The notes: generated by a model from the letters alone, not told the origin. Positions 24,871 through 38,343 are shown, counted from the first letter of the stretch. The stretch is DNA of 64,000 nt from Celoporthe dispersa (GCA_016584495.1 WAID01000011.1:806001-870000), one strand, 5' to 3'. Made by a program: numbers and translations.

Positions 24871-27800
24871 GAGGAGTTGCTGCTGCTGCTGCTGCTGCTG
24901 TTGTCCGTGGGCACACAACACACGAGCTGCATGCCATTGACCGTTCCCGGTGATCGGCATTCCTGGTTGTCGACTTCACTGCGTAGGGGAGGACGATCTT
25001 ACTTGGCTGTGTGGGCTCTTCTTGGCTCTCCATCGCAACAAGAGAGAGTGAGATTCGACAGTTCGGTAGCGCTTGCAGATCCCTCTACAGGCGGCGGACG
25101 TGACCCCCTGGAGCAGCCCTGGAGGTACCATGTACGTGACTTGCTATCACAAGCCTGCATGGCCAGGGCCAGATCGCCTTCCTCGGCAAAGGGATCGGAC
25201 GGGATTCCAGCCTGTCACATCCGCGCCATCCAAGCCTGCCAGTCCACACAGGTCACGGTCATGGTCGCTTGACTGGCACGGAGCCTCCAGCGGCGATCCT
25301 CAGCCCATTTCTCGTGGTGGGGTACCAGGCACCGCGTGGGAGTGGGCCGCCACCCTGGTCGGTCATCGACGACAGGCCGTCACCGGGAGATGACGACAGA
25401 ACGTGTACTATAGTACACGCGCCAGTCAGGGAAAGAATAATACATGATGGACAGCGCAGCCTGCAGCCTCCTCTGGTGGGGGCAGAGGCCATGTCGGGAC
25501 CCTGGGCTGGTGTACCACGAGGTCGACGCGGATACAAAGGCTTGCCTCCCTCTGCGTGTGTCGACGATTAGGCGAGGTTACACGGCAGAGTGCCGCGTTG
25601 GCCCTTGGGCCTTCGCGGACAAGCGCTGCCTCTAGAGGCAGCAGTGACTATGCAGGAATCCAGTTCGGGCTCGGCAGACCTGCCACATCTCCATTTGGGA
25701 CGTGGTCTGGCGGCAGGGCGGCGCCCACCAGGTCGCATGTCGCATCTTGTACCTCTGCCAGGCGCATCATCGACCTTACCTCGTCGCCCCCCCCCCCAAA
25801 AAAAGGAGTCCGTCAGGTATCGTGGAGAGTCGTAAGATGCCTCGTGGCATCCACAGGTGAGCCTGACAGCTGCCTGTTGCGTCGAGGCCTGCATCTGGCC
25901 GGGTGTTGACACGGCGTGTTCCTGCGCGCCGCCCTGGTCGTTTGAGCCCTCCACCTGACTGCCTCAACCCACGCGCGCCTTCCTCTGAAGACGGGGGGCT
26001 CCTCACTAAATGACATCGAAGCAGCGCTCCACACCGTCAGAGGTGGGCTCCTCACCGCCAAACATCGCTTGCGGCGGGCCATCGACATAGCGGGCTGCGT
26101 AAAAGTACTGTTGAGGGCCGTCACCTTCCCTGCCGGCTTGAGATGGAAGCCTACTAATCCCATCAAGACACAACAGCGCAGATCTCGGGGGGAATGAACG
26201 TGAGGGAAATGGCCGCTATTCCAGTCCTCAAATTCGAGGCTGACCGCGTCATGTCCCTGTGCTGCTCCTCGATAGAACGTGATGGGATGCCACCCCTGCG
26301 GCATCAAGGGTTTTCAGTCGCGACGGAGCGATGTGCTGAGACCTCAATCTATTGAGAAATTGGTGAGATTTTGGTCTGTTTGTGGCTCGCTTACATAGTA
26401 CCTGGCCACGCGTCTCTGTATCGACCATGCAGCGAGGCGCCGCGGAGCTGAGACCGCACAAAGTGAAGGGAGGGGTATCTTGGTGGCTCTTATCTCTTCG
26501 GGGGTCCGATTCAGCTGTGTATATCTCGGGAGACTTGTCTGATGGGTTATGGATGGTGGATGGTGCTTCCGGTAGTGATCGTCAGAATCAAAACACCTCG
26601 GTCAGTATTGGCCATCGAGCCATGTAGCCCCAGAGCCGTCTTGCCTCTGCTCTCCGAATTCTAGTGGTATCCCTGGGTGCAAGACTGTGTAGCACGATTC
26701 TTTTCAGAGGAATTATCAGAGAGGCAGCGCCGAAAACGTGTCAGCTCTTTGTGGGCGACACAGGTCTGTAGCGAGCAAAGTTCCAGCCCAGCGCACTGTC
26801 GAGCGACACGTCAAATTCTTCAGCCCCCGCCGCCTGCCGGCCCGCCGGCCCCAACAGGACGTTGCGTGGCTCGTCTTGTGCGCGCCGGATCCACAGGTGT
26901 AATACCTCGCAACTGACTGGCGAGAAGACGGCTGCGGCGGCGACGGGCTTGCCCTGGGACGAGGATCGATACCATCAAGCCCTCGAGAGGTGTGACCTGT
27001 GAAAGGATCAGGGTTCCTTGGGTGCCCGCTGCTGCCACCCGCCTTTGACAGGAAAACTGGGTCGTGGTGTAACCTTGGGGCCCTGAGCTTTGGAATGTTC
27101 CACTTTCCGGAGCAGGCCAATCAGGGTCTCCGCGTTCGCCCTCTCGCATCGATGCTTTGAGCCAACGATCGTCTCACCGCATCATAAGACCAGTCTGCGG
27201 TCCAAGCTTTCAAGAGGTCGCAGGCAGCCTAGACCGGATCTGCCAGGACGAGGGTCGTATTGTGTTCGGAGGGCCCTAGGAACCTCTTCTATAGGCTCAC
27301 GGCACTCTTACCGCCAGAGGCTGGGTGGGTTGTGACGGATAGTGGGGTCCATCCAGATGCCACGCCATGCAAACGTCGGGCGATTCGGAAAGACCTTCCA
27401 GGGCTCCGACCTTGGCCAAGTGTAAAACGACTGAGAAGGTGTGTGTGATCGCCTAAGCGAATGTTGCCTGTTCAGAGGGCCAGGGTTCAAAACCCAGGCT
27501 GTGCCCGTGTCCCCCGACATATCGAGACGTGTGCTGCTCTGGGGACCGACTGTCGGTCATGCTCAGGTTGCGCGGTGGTCTTCGCCGCAGCCAAAGGCTG
27601 ACAGCGTGTCTATACCGATGCCGCCGCCAGCATGGCCGCCGAGGCTGGGTGTGTGACTATGCATTGCCAGCTCGCTCCGGGGACGTACGGAGCACACAGC
27701 CAGTGGGGTTCCGTCGTAGCTGATTAGGGCCTGTTTTCAGTCTCCAGGCGGGTCGACCCGAGATGTTCTGGCGTGCTCCGTCGGGGCGAGAAGACACGTG

Positions 27801-30180
27801 GGCCAGACACGACTCTCATCGCATCGGCAGTCGAGCGATAACAGGTAAGTAGGGTGGGTGGGCGATCCCGACAGTTTGGATGCGCCTGTCAGCGGGTGCA
27901 GCGGTGACACATGACGGACGTGGTATGTGGCATCCTTCTGTGTTGTTCCTTGCAGGGCGGGATGGCCAGGCCAAGTGAAACTATTGATACCGGTGAGGAC
28001 TGATGCGGTATCGTCGGAATTTAAGGTTGGGCCGGCGACGAGTGAAACACCAACGGGACGTCGAGCTGCTGACTCGCAGGATCTCGGCAGCTTCCGAGCC
28101 GCTAAAGCACACAAGTGATAACTGAGTGCCGGAAGACCCTCATGGCCGTTTTTCGATGGGTTCATGGAGGAGTATGGGCCTCCTCAGATGCCTTGGACGA
28201 GACTTGGGACGATTAGTCAAGAGGATGGAGACGTCTTGAGCGCGACCAGGCAGCACACCACCACCACGGCACAAGCGTCTCCTCCCGCGAGCCGAGCGAC
28301 CGCCCTCGAGTTGCTAGGGATAGGCCCGAGCCGAGGTTGTACTATCTCCCTCGCGAAATGCGACCGGAAAGCGAATCTTTGTTGACCTCAGGCTGCCGGC
28401 CCTGAGGAATGCTGAAGACGCTTACAGGTGAGGTGGTTGGAGCCGTCATGACCATCCCAGCGATCACCATCGCATACCGCATGTTTAGCGTTGACCATAC
28501 GAGACCCGACGCCGCAGAAGCGTGGTTTGGTAACCGGGCAGAAAAGCAGGGGGCTGGTGGACAGGCTGCTTCTGGCGAGGCGGCACGGAACGTTTCCCCT
28601 TCGACTCGGGATCTGAAAAGCCTTGGGCGATCTGGATGAGGAGACAGCGAGGGATCTCCAGGAAAGGGAAGCCCTCGCAGATCAGCCAGGCACGCACGGC
28701 CGGCTGCATTGCGTGCTCCCCCAGCTGACTCCCTCAGGTTCCAGTATGCCGCAGCCGAGCACGCGGAGGCTGACGGCATCCCTCAATGTGGGTGGCGATG
28801 CTGTTCATGCAAGATTATGCGGGGAAGGCCACCCGATTACCCAAAAAATTCTGGTTTTCAGCTTCAACCCAGAGAGTCCCAGCTGCGCAGACCAGGTACT
28901 CTAGTGCTGTGTGGTCATCGACCTGTCGCGGGTGCCCGGGACCCTGGAGGCTGCAGCGAGCTTGGAGCCGACGTCGCTAACCATCGGATTGTTCAGATTG
29001 CGTTGACCAGGAGCCGGTTCGACTCTCTCTCGTGATTTGTGCAGGCGGCGAGACTGGGCAAGTTGCGACTGGCTCTTCCACGGGGCCCCACTGTCCCCCC
29101 CCTGTCGCGGAGTCAATGATGAGCACAGTCTACTTGCTTTTTTCTCGTCCGCGGATGCAGTGATTACATCCGTCATGGGCCCTGGGCCTGGGCTGAGGGG
29201 ATAGGAGCACCACCCGGCAGGCCCTGAGTGCTGAGTGCATGGCCAGAATGGTCTATTCAGTGTCGGTCCGGTGCTCCAGCGCTAAGCCTATGAAGGGCAC
29301 TCCTGCTGTGCTGGAAGAATTTGCAGGGTCGGCTTTTGTGATAGCTCATGTGACATGTTAGGCTGCCCCGGCTGTTGCGCGGTGTAGGGTGGGATGTTCC
29401 GCGCTGACAGTGTGGTTGGCCGCGACCCTGATCACAATCAACCAGCGCAGGTCGTGGACCTCTTAACGAGACAGCACAATGGCATACCGATGGGGTTGTG
29501 TGGATATATCATGCCTCTCGCCTTACTTTTTGGTTTTGTGACTTGTCAATGGTCCGATCGAGATCAGTTGACAGGCCGACCCACCGGAGCGGGATATTCG
29601 GAGGAGGGCATTGACTGCTGCAAAAACGGAGACTCCCGTTGGGTAGATAGTGGTATCTATCCACGACAGCCCAGGAGTGGAGGCCGTCAGTGTGTGTGTG
29701 TCTCTCTCTCTCTCTCATGTCTTGACGCTGCTGGAGGACGTAGGGGTGCGCTCTCGCGTTTCAACTAGACCATCACCTCCTCCCGCCCTCTGCTGAAATG
29801 CTGCGGGAGAGGCAGAAACCTGGCTAGACCTTTAGCTGTAGAGAAGGGAGGGGGGAGGGAGGGAAAGGGATCAAGGTATAGCAGTGGTGAGGATGGTCGG
29901 GTCGAGGCTGAAGTGCCTCGCTGGGTCGCAGCGAGGGGGAGCAGTTCGAGATTCCCTGCGGGCGGCTTGGAGAACCAGGGCGGACGTCAATGGTTTGTGC
30001 GAGGAAGAGGCATGAGGAGGGGCTACAGGGTCTGCTGTCTCTCTACTACTATGTACATAGCACTAACGTAATCACGCAGCAGGGATGACGCCCCATCCCT
30101 GGAGAGGAGCCCTGGAGAGAGGAGTTAAGTTATGCTGGCAGCTGGCAGGCACGCACGCACGCTTGGCATGCTCCCCATAG
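24871..30180. other. Central gene desert of ordinary complexity
   Basis: In contrast to its flanks, this stretch of about 5 kb has few homopolymers or microsatellites (a CTG run at 24878-24903 and a short CT run near 29700). Base composition looks balanced. It has only short open frames (under about 165 codons) on both strands, and none shows a motif I recognise. I see no transposase, reverse transcriptase, terminal repeat or splice-consistent gene. It could be a decayed repeat, a noncoding transcription unit or plain spacer. Confidence 0.45.
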
Positions 30181-32090
30181 ACTAAAAATCAAGGAAGGGC
30201 AGATCCCTACCGGATTTTTGTGTGTCAAGGTCGGCTTGTACTGTTAGTCTCCGCTATTTCTGGGTATTCCTCTGCAAATGCATGCTTAAAGTTCTCCTAT
30301 GCATATCAAGGGGGTGGTGTCGGAGGTCTCTGTCCCTGGGGGAGGGTGGGAAAGAAAGGTTCGGTAGCTTTCTGCCAGCTGTTCTGCCGTTCTCGCCGTC
30401 GAGATGCGTCATCTGGCGAGAGCCGTCCCAGCTGGTGATGATTTTGTTGGGGTGTGTCTGTGTGCTGTGTGACTGTGTGACAGGGCAGGTACGCAGCAGC
30501 GGGATCAGAACCAGCGGGTGCCCCACCACGCACTAGCTAGTATACAGGCCTCGCGAGGCCCACTATCTCCCGAGCCCAATCTTACCGTTAGTGGGAGCTG
30601 TTGGAAATTCTAACGTGGAACCTGTGACCTGGGAGGCAGGGCCCATGGAGAATCTCTCGTGCCTTCCGGCAAGCCCCCTCCCTCTCTCTTTCTGGGAAGG
30701 AGCCACAGGAAAAGAGAGAAAAGAAATGGAGAAGGAGGAATGGAGCAGACAAGAAGAAGTTGCAACACGGGAAGGAGCGCGAAGAGGAGGGGGGAGGGGG
30801 TGGGGAGAAATGAAAAAGAAACAACAAGGAAAAACAAAGTCCAAGGAAAAAGCAGGGCACCGACTGACCAGCACCACCACCTCCTTCTCCAGCCAACCAA
30901 CCAACCAACCACCCGCTATCATCATCAAAATCAATAACGTCGACACCTTAACCGAGTCGCATCACCTCAGCCAGCGGCGCCATCACGACCTGCCGATACT
31001 GACGATAGGCCGAGCCTCAGCTGTGCGGTTCTCACCACTGCAAGCATTGGTATCTTGTACCCAGCCGGCGGGCCAGATGCCTGAATCCCCCACCCCGTAT
31101 CCTGTCGAATGTGCTACGGCAGTCCCCATGATAATGCAACCCGGTGCAGCAACAACACGATCACTCACTTCTCGCCGGCAGCGGCAGCCGAAATCTTGCG
31201 CCCAACATGGACATGATAAACCCACAGAGGGGATTGAGAAGGAGGGGGGGAGGGGGAGGGAGGAGGTGTCCCGTCCTCCTGGTCCTCCTCCTCCTGGCGG
31301 CGGCCTGGTCCTCTGACGGTACCTGCTAGAGTAGCTGGGTATCGCATACTGTGCACCCAAGCACCCTCACAATTCAGTCCGTGCAGCCTGTCAGCGCACT
31401 AGAGTACCACGGTTCCAAGCATGAATCACAGGTATCCACTCCAGTCGCCGGCCCAGGGTCTCATCACTACTCTAATCCGGCATAGTTTCTCCACCCGTGA
31501 CCCTTGTCGTCGACAGGGCACCATTGACATCCTAAACACTTTCGACTGCGATTCTTGCCAACGTCCACCATTCTCCAGGTCGCACGCCGAGCACCACGAG
31601 CTCTGACGGCCTCAGAGCTCGCGCCTGAGGAGGCGGACAGTGCTGGTTCCAGGTGCTCTGGCTGGTCTCTTGGCCTACCGTGAGCGCTATGCAGCCTCCC
31701 CACCCACCCCCCCTTTTTTTTTCTTTTCTTTTTCTCTTTTTCCTCAGGCGTACGAGTCGCTCTTTATCTCTACCGAAGGCGAGACATGGACGTGTATCCA
31801 CGGATTGATTGGCACGCCGCCAGGCTCGACCAGGCTCGCCTTCGAGTGCGACTTGACCACGCACTCAGCGGCAATGTCAAGCTCAGGTCCATGAGCCGTA
31901 TCGCAACGCATCGAAAGCCTGTGCCGCTGCTGGGTTCGATGGGCAACGTCGACCTTCTGTATAAATTTTATTTTTTTTGCTTTTATTTTTCTTTTTTTCT
32001 TTTTTTTTCCTGCCCTCCCTAGCCTCACGAATACGCACTCGCTCTTTGAGCTGCTGCGCTGGAGGCTCGACGGGTCGCTGGTCACACAGA

Positions 32091-32122
32091 TACTCTGGTA
32101 CTCTGGTACTGTGGCAGTGTGG
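32091..32122. repeat. Tandem octamer repeat (TACTCTGG family)
   Basis: Four consecutive 8-base units: TACTCTGG, TACTCTGG, TACTGTGG, CAGTGTGG. The same family recurs at 32211-32226 (TACTATGG, TACTGTGG), 32333-32340 (TACTACGG), 32545-32560 (CATAGTAC twice, the opposite strand) and 32863-32878, and outside the cluster near 9871-9894 and 45064-45075. Confidence 0.8.
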
Positions 32123-33198
32123 TATTTTTTTCGGCTATGAGATCAAGGGGGGTGGGGGGCTGTTGTCATCGCACTGGTGACAACCAAGCCGCCCCCTCTC
32201 TCCCTGGATGTACTATGGTACTGTGGTAATACATACTACTACGTACTAATGTATACACCATGCAACATTTCGCAACTCCCGCGGACGGGTCCAGTCGTAT
32301 CCTCTCTCCATTTCGGCACCAGCACCAAGACGTACTACGGTACAGCCCACGTTTCCTCATCGACCTTTCTGTCCACTCGCAAGGCGCATGACTGTCACCC
32401 AGCTTGCAGATTGCAGGCTGCTTGGTAACACGCTCTGGTTGGTCCGTCACAGGACAAGCCCATGGGGGAGGGGTCCGGTGCAAGGTCATCACGCTCATCT
32501 CCCGTTCTCCTCGGCGATCCTTGGGATGTGTCTAGCCTCCAGCTCATAGTACCATAGTACATCGAGCTCGAGATCATACTGTGCACGCCCCCCTCTCCCA
32601 CCCAGCCCTCACTCAGGACAACCCCCCCCGGACCCGGATGGTGTGGAGGGAGGGAGAAGAAGAAGCAAAGAGAGAGGCAGAGCCATGCACCTGAATCACG
32701 CTAGAGGTACGAGACGCCCTCTTTTTTTTTTATTTCTTTTTTTTTTTTTCCTTTTCTTTTTCCGGTGCTTCTCGTCATTGCTTTTCCCTCCCCACCCACG
32801 GTGCGACTCACGCCGGGCCATGCGCCCTGGGATACGCGCGGGATACCTGCCAAGCCAGCTCCTACTATACTATGGTACAGGCCGGTGCGTGGCGACGCCT
32901 TCGTCCAGCTCCCGCCCGTCCCCACACATCTATCCTCGACGCACTATATGGTACTTACGGTACGCCTCTTGACCACGCACCCACCCCGGTTACTTGGGAA
33001 GCGTCGCAAGCTGGCGCTAGCTTGGTCGGGCAATATCTCAAGCACGGTGCGGTTGACCTTTGGGATCGGGTTGTCCTGGGGCCTACCACTTGCATCGGCC
33101 TCCCTCAGCTCGCCTAGACACAGCCATCAGTTCTCATTAGTCTCGTCGCTACATCTCTTCTTTTGCAACATGCACACGGCATACAACATACAACCCCG

Positions 33199-33199
<1 letters not shown>

Positions 33200-33232
<33 letters not shown>

Positions 33233-33233
33233 C
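33200..33233. repeat. CT microsatellite
   Basis: A CT run of about 30 bases with one CCC interruption. Confidence 0.85.
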
Positions 33234-34375
33234 CATTGCCGGCGCTCGGCTGACCGATTCTCTCTTATCAAAACCCTGCAGATCTGCACCTCTGGCTCCC
33301 CTTCCTTCTGCGTTCGCCTGCCTTGCAGTCTTCCGCACACCAATTGTACGGGGCGCGCGCACTGGGCTCTCTCTCCCTCTCTCCCTCCCCCCCCTCCGTC
33401 TGTCTGTCTCTGTGAATCTCCACTGCTTTGCATAGGCTCAGAACAAGGGTGGCCCGCAGCCCTCTCTGCCCGGCCCAGGGTCCTCCTCACTAACACGGAC
33501 ACGGGAGCATCTCTGTACGGACAGACGGGTCTATTTATCACACCCCTTATATACACATACATTAAAGGTTTCCTCGCGCAGCCGAATCCAGGTTTCCTGG
33601 TCACGGCTCTCACACCTCATATCTTTTTTTTCACGCCGCAGCTCGATTCCTCGTGGTCCTAGTCCTGGTCAGGCCTGAGCTCGGGGTTCGTCGCATCTCG
33701 CCAAGGTGATTTTTGGCTTTTTTTTTTTTGTTGTTCCCTCCCGCAGCACAGCTGTCAAATCACACCTCGCTGGCGCCGCAGTCACTGGCTGCAGGAGACC
33801 GTCCCTCCTCTTTTTTTTTTTTCTTGCTGCAGTTTGCTTTCCCTCTTCCGCCCAAAAATCACCGCGCCTACGACCAGTGACCACCAGTGGCGACTTCACA
33901 TAACCACCGGGACCTGTCATCTCGCATAAGATCGCTCTCGGGCTCGATTTCGTATTTACTCCTCAATCTCTACCTCACTTGTCGGCCCTACATCCTGCGA
34001 CTGTCGTGCCTGCTGCACGCCCTTTGGTAAGAGGATTGATTGGACGTCGACTCGAAAACAGGAGGACATTTGGCAATTGGTCGAGCCCTCCTCTCCTGGA
34101 CGAGCCTCGCACGGGGCTTCGTGGCCATAGATCTACAAAGCTCGGTGCATCACGTCCGACACCCTTCACCGTCTTCACTTCCGCCACTACGACTATTGTG
34201 GTCATACACACCCCGTATACGACAGCCAGGACCTCACCGGCGGGGAGCACACGTTGGTTGATCGACCCCCCCTGTCCGCCAGCGGATACACCTCCGGAAT
34301 CTTTGGTTGTCCATCGTACTCCAGACGTCGTGACAGTTCTCTCCTCCTTCTGCGCAGCCTCTCTTCCTCTCTCTC

Positions 34376-34436
34376 ACTCACACACACACACACACACACG
34401 ATCACACGCGCGCGCGCACGCACACACGAACACACA
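34376..34436. repeat. CA/CG alternating tract
   Basis: About eleven CA units, then CGCGCGCG and more CA units, preceded by CT repeats. Confidence 0.85.
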
Positions 34437-35531
34437 CCCTCTCTCGGTTGGTGGTGCCGGTCTTCCTGTGACGGTCCCTGTCCGTCCTCTGCTGGTGGGG
34501 ATTCTGGCGTGGAACAGCCTTCCTGACCAACAGGGCAGCTGCTCTCCGATGTTTCACAGCCGCAAAGCAGACAAAGAAATCCGTGACGTCCGACCCCCAG
34601 GGTACTGATCACGACGGGCTGGTTGGTCTGTGGAGCAGGGCTATCCACCCAGGTATTGGGCGCGGGTACAGGTCTGTTCGCGGACGCAAATCATCAATTT
34701 ACCTGTCGTGGGTCATGTGCGCCACCGCGTTCGCCTGACAGAATTCAACCAGAAAGACATTTCCAGGGACGGGGAGCTCTTCGTCTCGACCCGTCCTGAG
34801 CTTTGCCAGGGTCAGTGTTTGGTGTCCGCCCGCCCGTCCGACTCGGCAGCAAGCTCCCGTGCGAACAGACAGGCCACATCCGTGCCTGTGGCCCATGGTT
34901 TTTGAACTCGAGCAGGCTGGTGCGTGAGGCTTTGCCTTCTGTCGAGGGGGCAACCAGATCACTCGGCAGTTGTTCTATTCAGGTGCGGCTGTCCATCCCT
35001 CTCCTGTACATATCTAGAGACTCCGTCCCCCGCCACTGCATCTCGGCAACAACCTGACAAGGGGAGCCGTCACAAAACCTCTGTCTCTCCCTCTCTCCCT
35101 TGGTCGTTGAGCTCCTGCTTCTCTGACCTGCACGACAGACTCGGTTGGAAGCCTCATCCCGGACCGTTTCTCTTCTGCACCTACTTTGTCCTGTCTCACC
35201 CGTATTTTTTTTTTTTGGCACTACGGTAAGCCAGGCCCACTCGCGCTGGCGAGAGGCTCGGCGGAGATCTGGTCAAAGACTCTTCCTTCCACAAAACCAT
35301 GCCTCTTTTGCCTCACCTTCAGCCTCGGCGAAACTAGTCATTGGAGCTAATCGAAATCTCTAATGTCCAGGCTCTCAGCGGTGCTGTCACTTCTCATACT
35401 CTCATTTTCTTTCACCGCTCTATGCTCCGGTGTTGAAAAAGCAGCCAGCCTGTCTCTCCAGAAAGACGAGCTTCACAAACCGTTCTGACCCCCCACGGCC
35501 AAACTTCACCAATCTCCAACCGTTCGACAGG

Positions 35532-37565
35532 ATGGTTCTGCCACAACACCCTTCTCGCCAGTGGACGGCGGAGAGGATCTCGGCGGCTCGCCCTCCAGTC
35601 GCCGATCCCATAAACCAACGCAGATATCCAATGGTAAGGCCTCACGTATAGAGTCTCACTTTCATCGGCCAGGTCTGACGTGAAATAGGACATATGCACA
35701 ATGCTTCAGCAACACTGCAATATCTCGCTGTCCCATTTCATCATGGCAGGCATCACCAAGCAGGGCGAGCTGATCACCTTTAGCGGGCCCAGGGAGGCTG
35801 GAAATCCCATGGTATACAAAGAATACATCAACCTCGATGGCTATCTCAACTGGTATAACAACGAGAGCATGCTCCCAAGTACGAGCGACCTGGACATCTT
35901 CATAGCTGACGACGATTGCTAACTGGTCTTCTTCCAGCGCCGAGCCCATCCTCGTACGATGACAACTACTTTGCTCACGGGGACCCCGACCGCCATCCCA
36001 CTTACGGTGGTCGTCGACAGTATGAACGCCGTCGAATCCAACCGCCTTACGAGTATGACGACGACGCCATCAGGACTCGAAAGCGGCCAAGAGGACCAGT
36101 CAACAGGCGGGACCAGGCTCTGGATGCCGGACCAGCGGTCAGCGTTGTGGTCCCAAAGAGGGCTCTCAAGATCAACAACAGGGATGAGGTCTGGAAATTC
36201 TACGAGCAGCGTTTCAAGAACATCCAACAATCGGCCTGTAAGATGATTGCAAAGGCCTGGATCAAGCTGATCGCCCCGAAGAAGCAGTCCAACCACCCCT
36301 ACACAGGGCAGGAGGCGAAGGCGCCAGACTGGTGGCCCAAGCCGACAGGTCCCACGAGAGATGACAGGGTCCGACACAAGGAACCGGACCATCTGTACAA
36401 ACCCGGTACGTCTAGCCTCTGCGCAGCGAGGGCCTTGCCTCACGAAGTACCTCTTCAGCAACTAACAATCGCGCAGAGCGTGTGTGGCTCCTCTGCCATA
36501 TCCTGAGCATGGTCGTCGAGCCCAACCGCCTGCAGCACAAGGACATCCAGAAGCTGAATGTCACGGTTGCGAAGCTTGAGGAGGCGACCTTCGAGGCACT
36601 CTCGAGCTTCTTCGGAGACGTCGAGAACCCGAACAATGCCAAAAGAAGCCTTACCTAAAGGAGATCTTCAGGGTGGCCAAGTACGAAGAGCGGTTCAAGA
36701 ACGGCGAGATTGGTTCGTGAACTCGTATCATCACATATTGCGCAGGCTCGTTTCGGCTGACAAGCAACAACCTTCACACGCAGATGCCAATGCCGAGGTC
36801 CAAGTCACAGCCGACGATAAGGTGCCGGATGATTGGCATGAAGAGGAAGAAGAAGCGCCACAGGACGATGATGACAACCAGCCTACGCCCACCTCGCCCA
36901 AGCAGGAGCACAGCCTGCCCGCGCTCGCACCTCCTCCCACCCAGCAGGGCTCGGTCGGCGGCCTGCAGGGCAGCTCGTCGTTTACCATGGGCGAGCTGCC
37001 AGTCCGCGGCCACCCATACACCCAGCCGTCGATTATGCAGCCAGACCTCAGCGCCGGCCCGCCCAGTTATGTCGAAGGCAGCTCTCTCGGCGTCAGCACC
37101 CAGCCGCCCATCTCTCAGGCCCACACTATGCCCCTGCCAGAGGGCTACTCAGACCCGCACGCGAACAGCCGACGCTCGTCACTGTATACTTCGAACCCTG
37201 AGTATGCCGGCTCTTCCAGCTCCACCATGTACCCAGCCTGGCAGCAGCACAGCAACCAGCCGGCCACATCGCCTGTGTACTCGTTTAATCAGTCACAGCA
37301 GCAGTCACATCCGCCTGGGTCCTACGTCGAGCAGCAGCCATCCGTACCTCTGCCACAGACTCCACAGTACCTCGAGGCTCCCCCCTATGATCATATACAC
37401 AGCAACCCGTTTCGCCCGACGAACGTGGCCCAGGGACCTGTGCATCCTCACCCTACACATTCGTTCCCCAACTACCTCCCACCTTCCGGACCAGGCCTGA
37501 AGATAGACCCCCTCAGGCCTACACACCCACAAGAGGACAGTGAGCACAAACGATGGAACCAGTAA
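35532..37565 (+). CDS. YDR124W-like / DUF2841 helical-domain protein
   Basis: Exons 35532-35633, 35689-35878, 35938-36405, 36477-36712 and 36784-37565 give 592 residues if one base missing near 36641-36644 is allowed. Introns are 55-71 bp with GTAAGG, GTACGA, GTACGT and GTTCGT donors. The conserved core (about residues 172-332) has FYEQRFKNIQQ, AKAWIKLIAPKKQSNHPY, a Trp-Trp-Pro (PDWWP) and RHKEPDHLYKPERVWLLCHI. I recognise this as the helical-bundle domain shared by yeast YDR124W and the Aspergillus hrmA-cluster-associated protein AFUB_079030; its biochemical role is unknown. After an acidic patch (EEEEEAPQDDDD) the last 230 residues are Pro/Gln/Ser-rich and probably disordered. The frame breaks in the AAAAG run: the upstream frame ends RSLT-stop, while the next frame reads KKPYLKEIFRVAKYEERF. 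The first two exons are supported by phase and splice sites but not by a motif. Confidence 0.83.
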
Positions 37566-37746
37566 ATCATTTGGAGGGGGGTGGGGGGTTGAACCGAGCG
37601 GAGGATGGAATATCACCTTGAAGGAACGAAACGACTCTTCTCTTGGGCCGGCTGAATTGCTTTCCCCATAAAACATCAACCGGCTTCGCAGCCCCTTTCT
37701 TCCTGCATTCCCTCGTCAGTCATGACGATCCAGCAGGTCTACGTCG

Positions 37747-37793
37747 GTTATTATTATCATCATTATCATTATTATTACTATTATCATGATTAT
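37747..37793. repeat. ATT/ATC trinucleotide repeat
   Basis: TTATTATCATCATTATCATT-type units just after the DUF2841 gene, probably in its 3' UTR or flank. Confidence 0.8.
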
Positions 37794-38291
37794 GGTTTCT
37801 TTTCATTTCCTATCTTCTATTCTTCTTTTTTTTCCCCCCTCTCCTTTTTCTTTTCTCTTCTCTGGATTTTCATCCAACCTTTGTTCAATCATGGCTAGAT
37901 GATATGGTGGCAGGGCGGCGGGTGGCTGGTTCTGCGACGAAACCAGTCGCTCTTTGTTTATTTTGCTTTGGACTTGTTTCTTTTTCTTTTTCTCTTTATG
38001 GCATACCATTCCTTTCACCTTGAGGTGAGCAAACGGTGCATCACCCACCGGAGTATCTCTAATTTCCGACACACAACATCGCCAGGCGTCTGGGATGGAC
38101 TCTGACGGTCGTAACGAAATCGCATGACAAGTGTGTTCTTTCAGCAGCATTTTCGATGTGGTCCTACAAGCGGCCCGAATACCCCCTCGCAGATTGACCG
38201 GGGAGAAGGCAGCCGTGGTAATCTCAATATTGAGCTGTGACCAGCTCAGCGATGATGCTGATCACAGCCAATCACATGAGCGGAGAGGGAC

Positions 38292-38299
38292 AGAGCGAG

Positions 38300-38340
<41 letters not shown>
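38292..38340. repeat. GA microsatellite
   Basis: A GA run of about 45 bases with one GCGA interruption at its start. Confidence 0.85.

Positions 38341-38343
<3 letters not shown>

Larger units (their letters stand above)
30181..35531. other. Distal desert and upstream region of the DUF2841 gene
   Basis: No gene recognised. T-rich and CT-rich runs return. Clustered TACTNTGG octamers lie at 32.09-32.96 kb, and CT and CA microsatellites at 33.2 and 34.4 kb. From about 33.6 kb the sequence has the pyrimidine-rich look of a long fungal 5' leader, so part may be transcribed with the gene that starts at 35532. Confidence 0.45.

Noticed and set aside
27425..27515. Possible tRNA (GGTTCAAAACC resembles a B box)
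   Set aside because: The T-stem has an A-A mismatch, no matching acceptor stem or A box is found at the right distance, and no anticodon arm can be drawn.
27737..28165. 142-codon minus-strand ORF in the desert as a hidden gene
   Set aside because: No motif, no splice-consistent extension and no coding bias at third positions.
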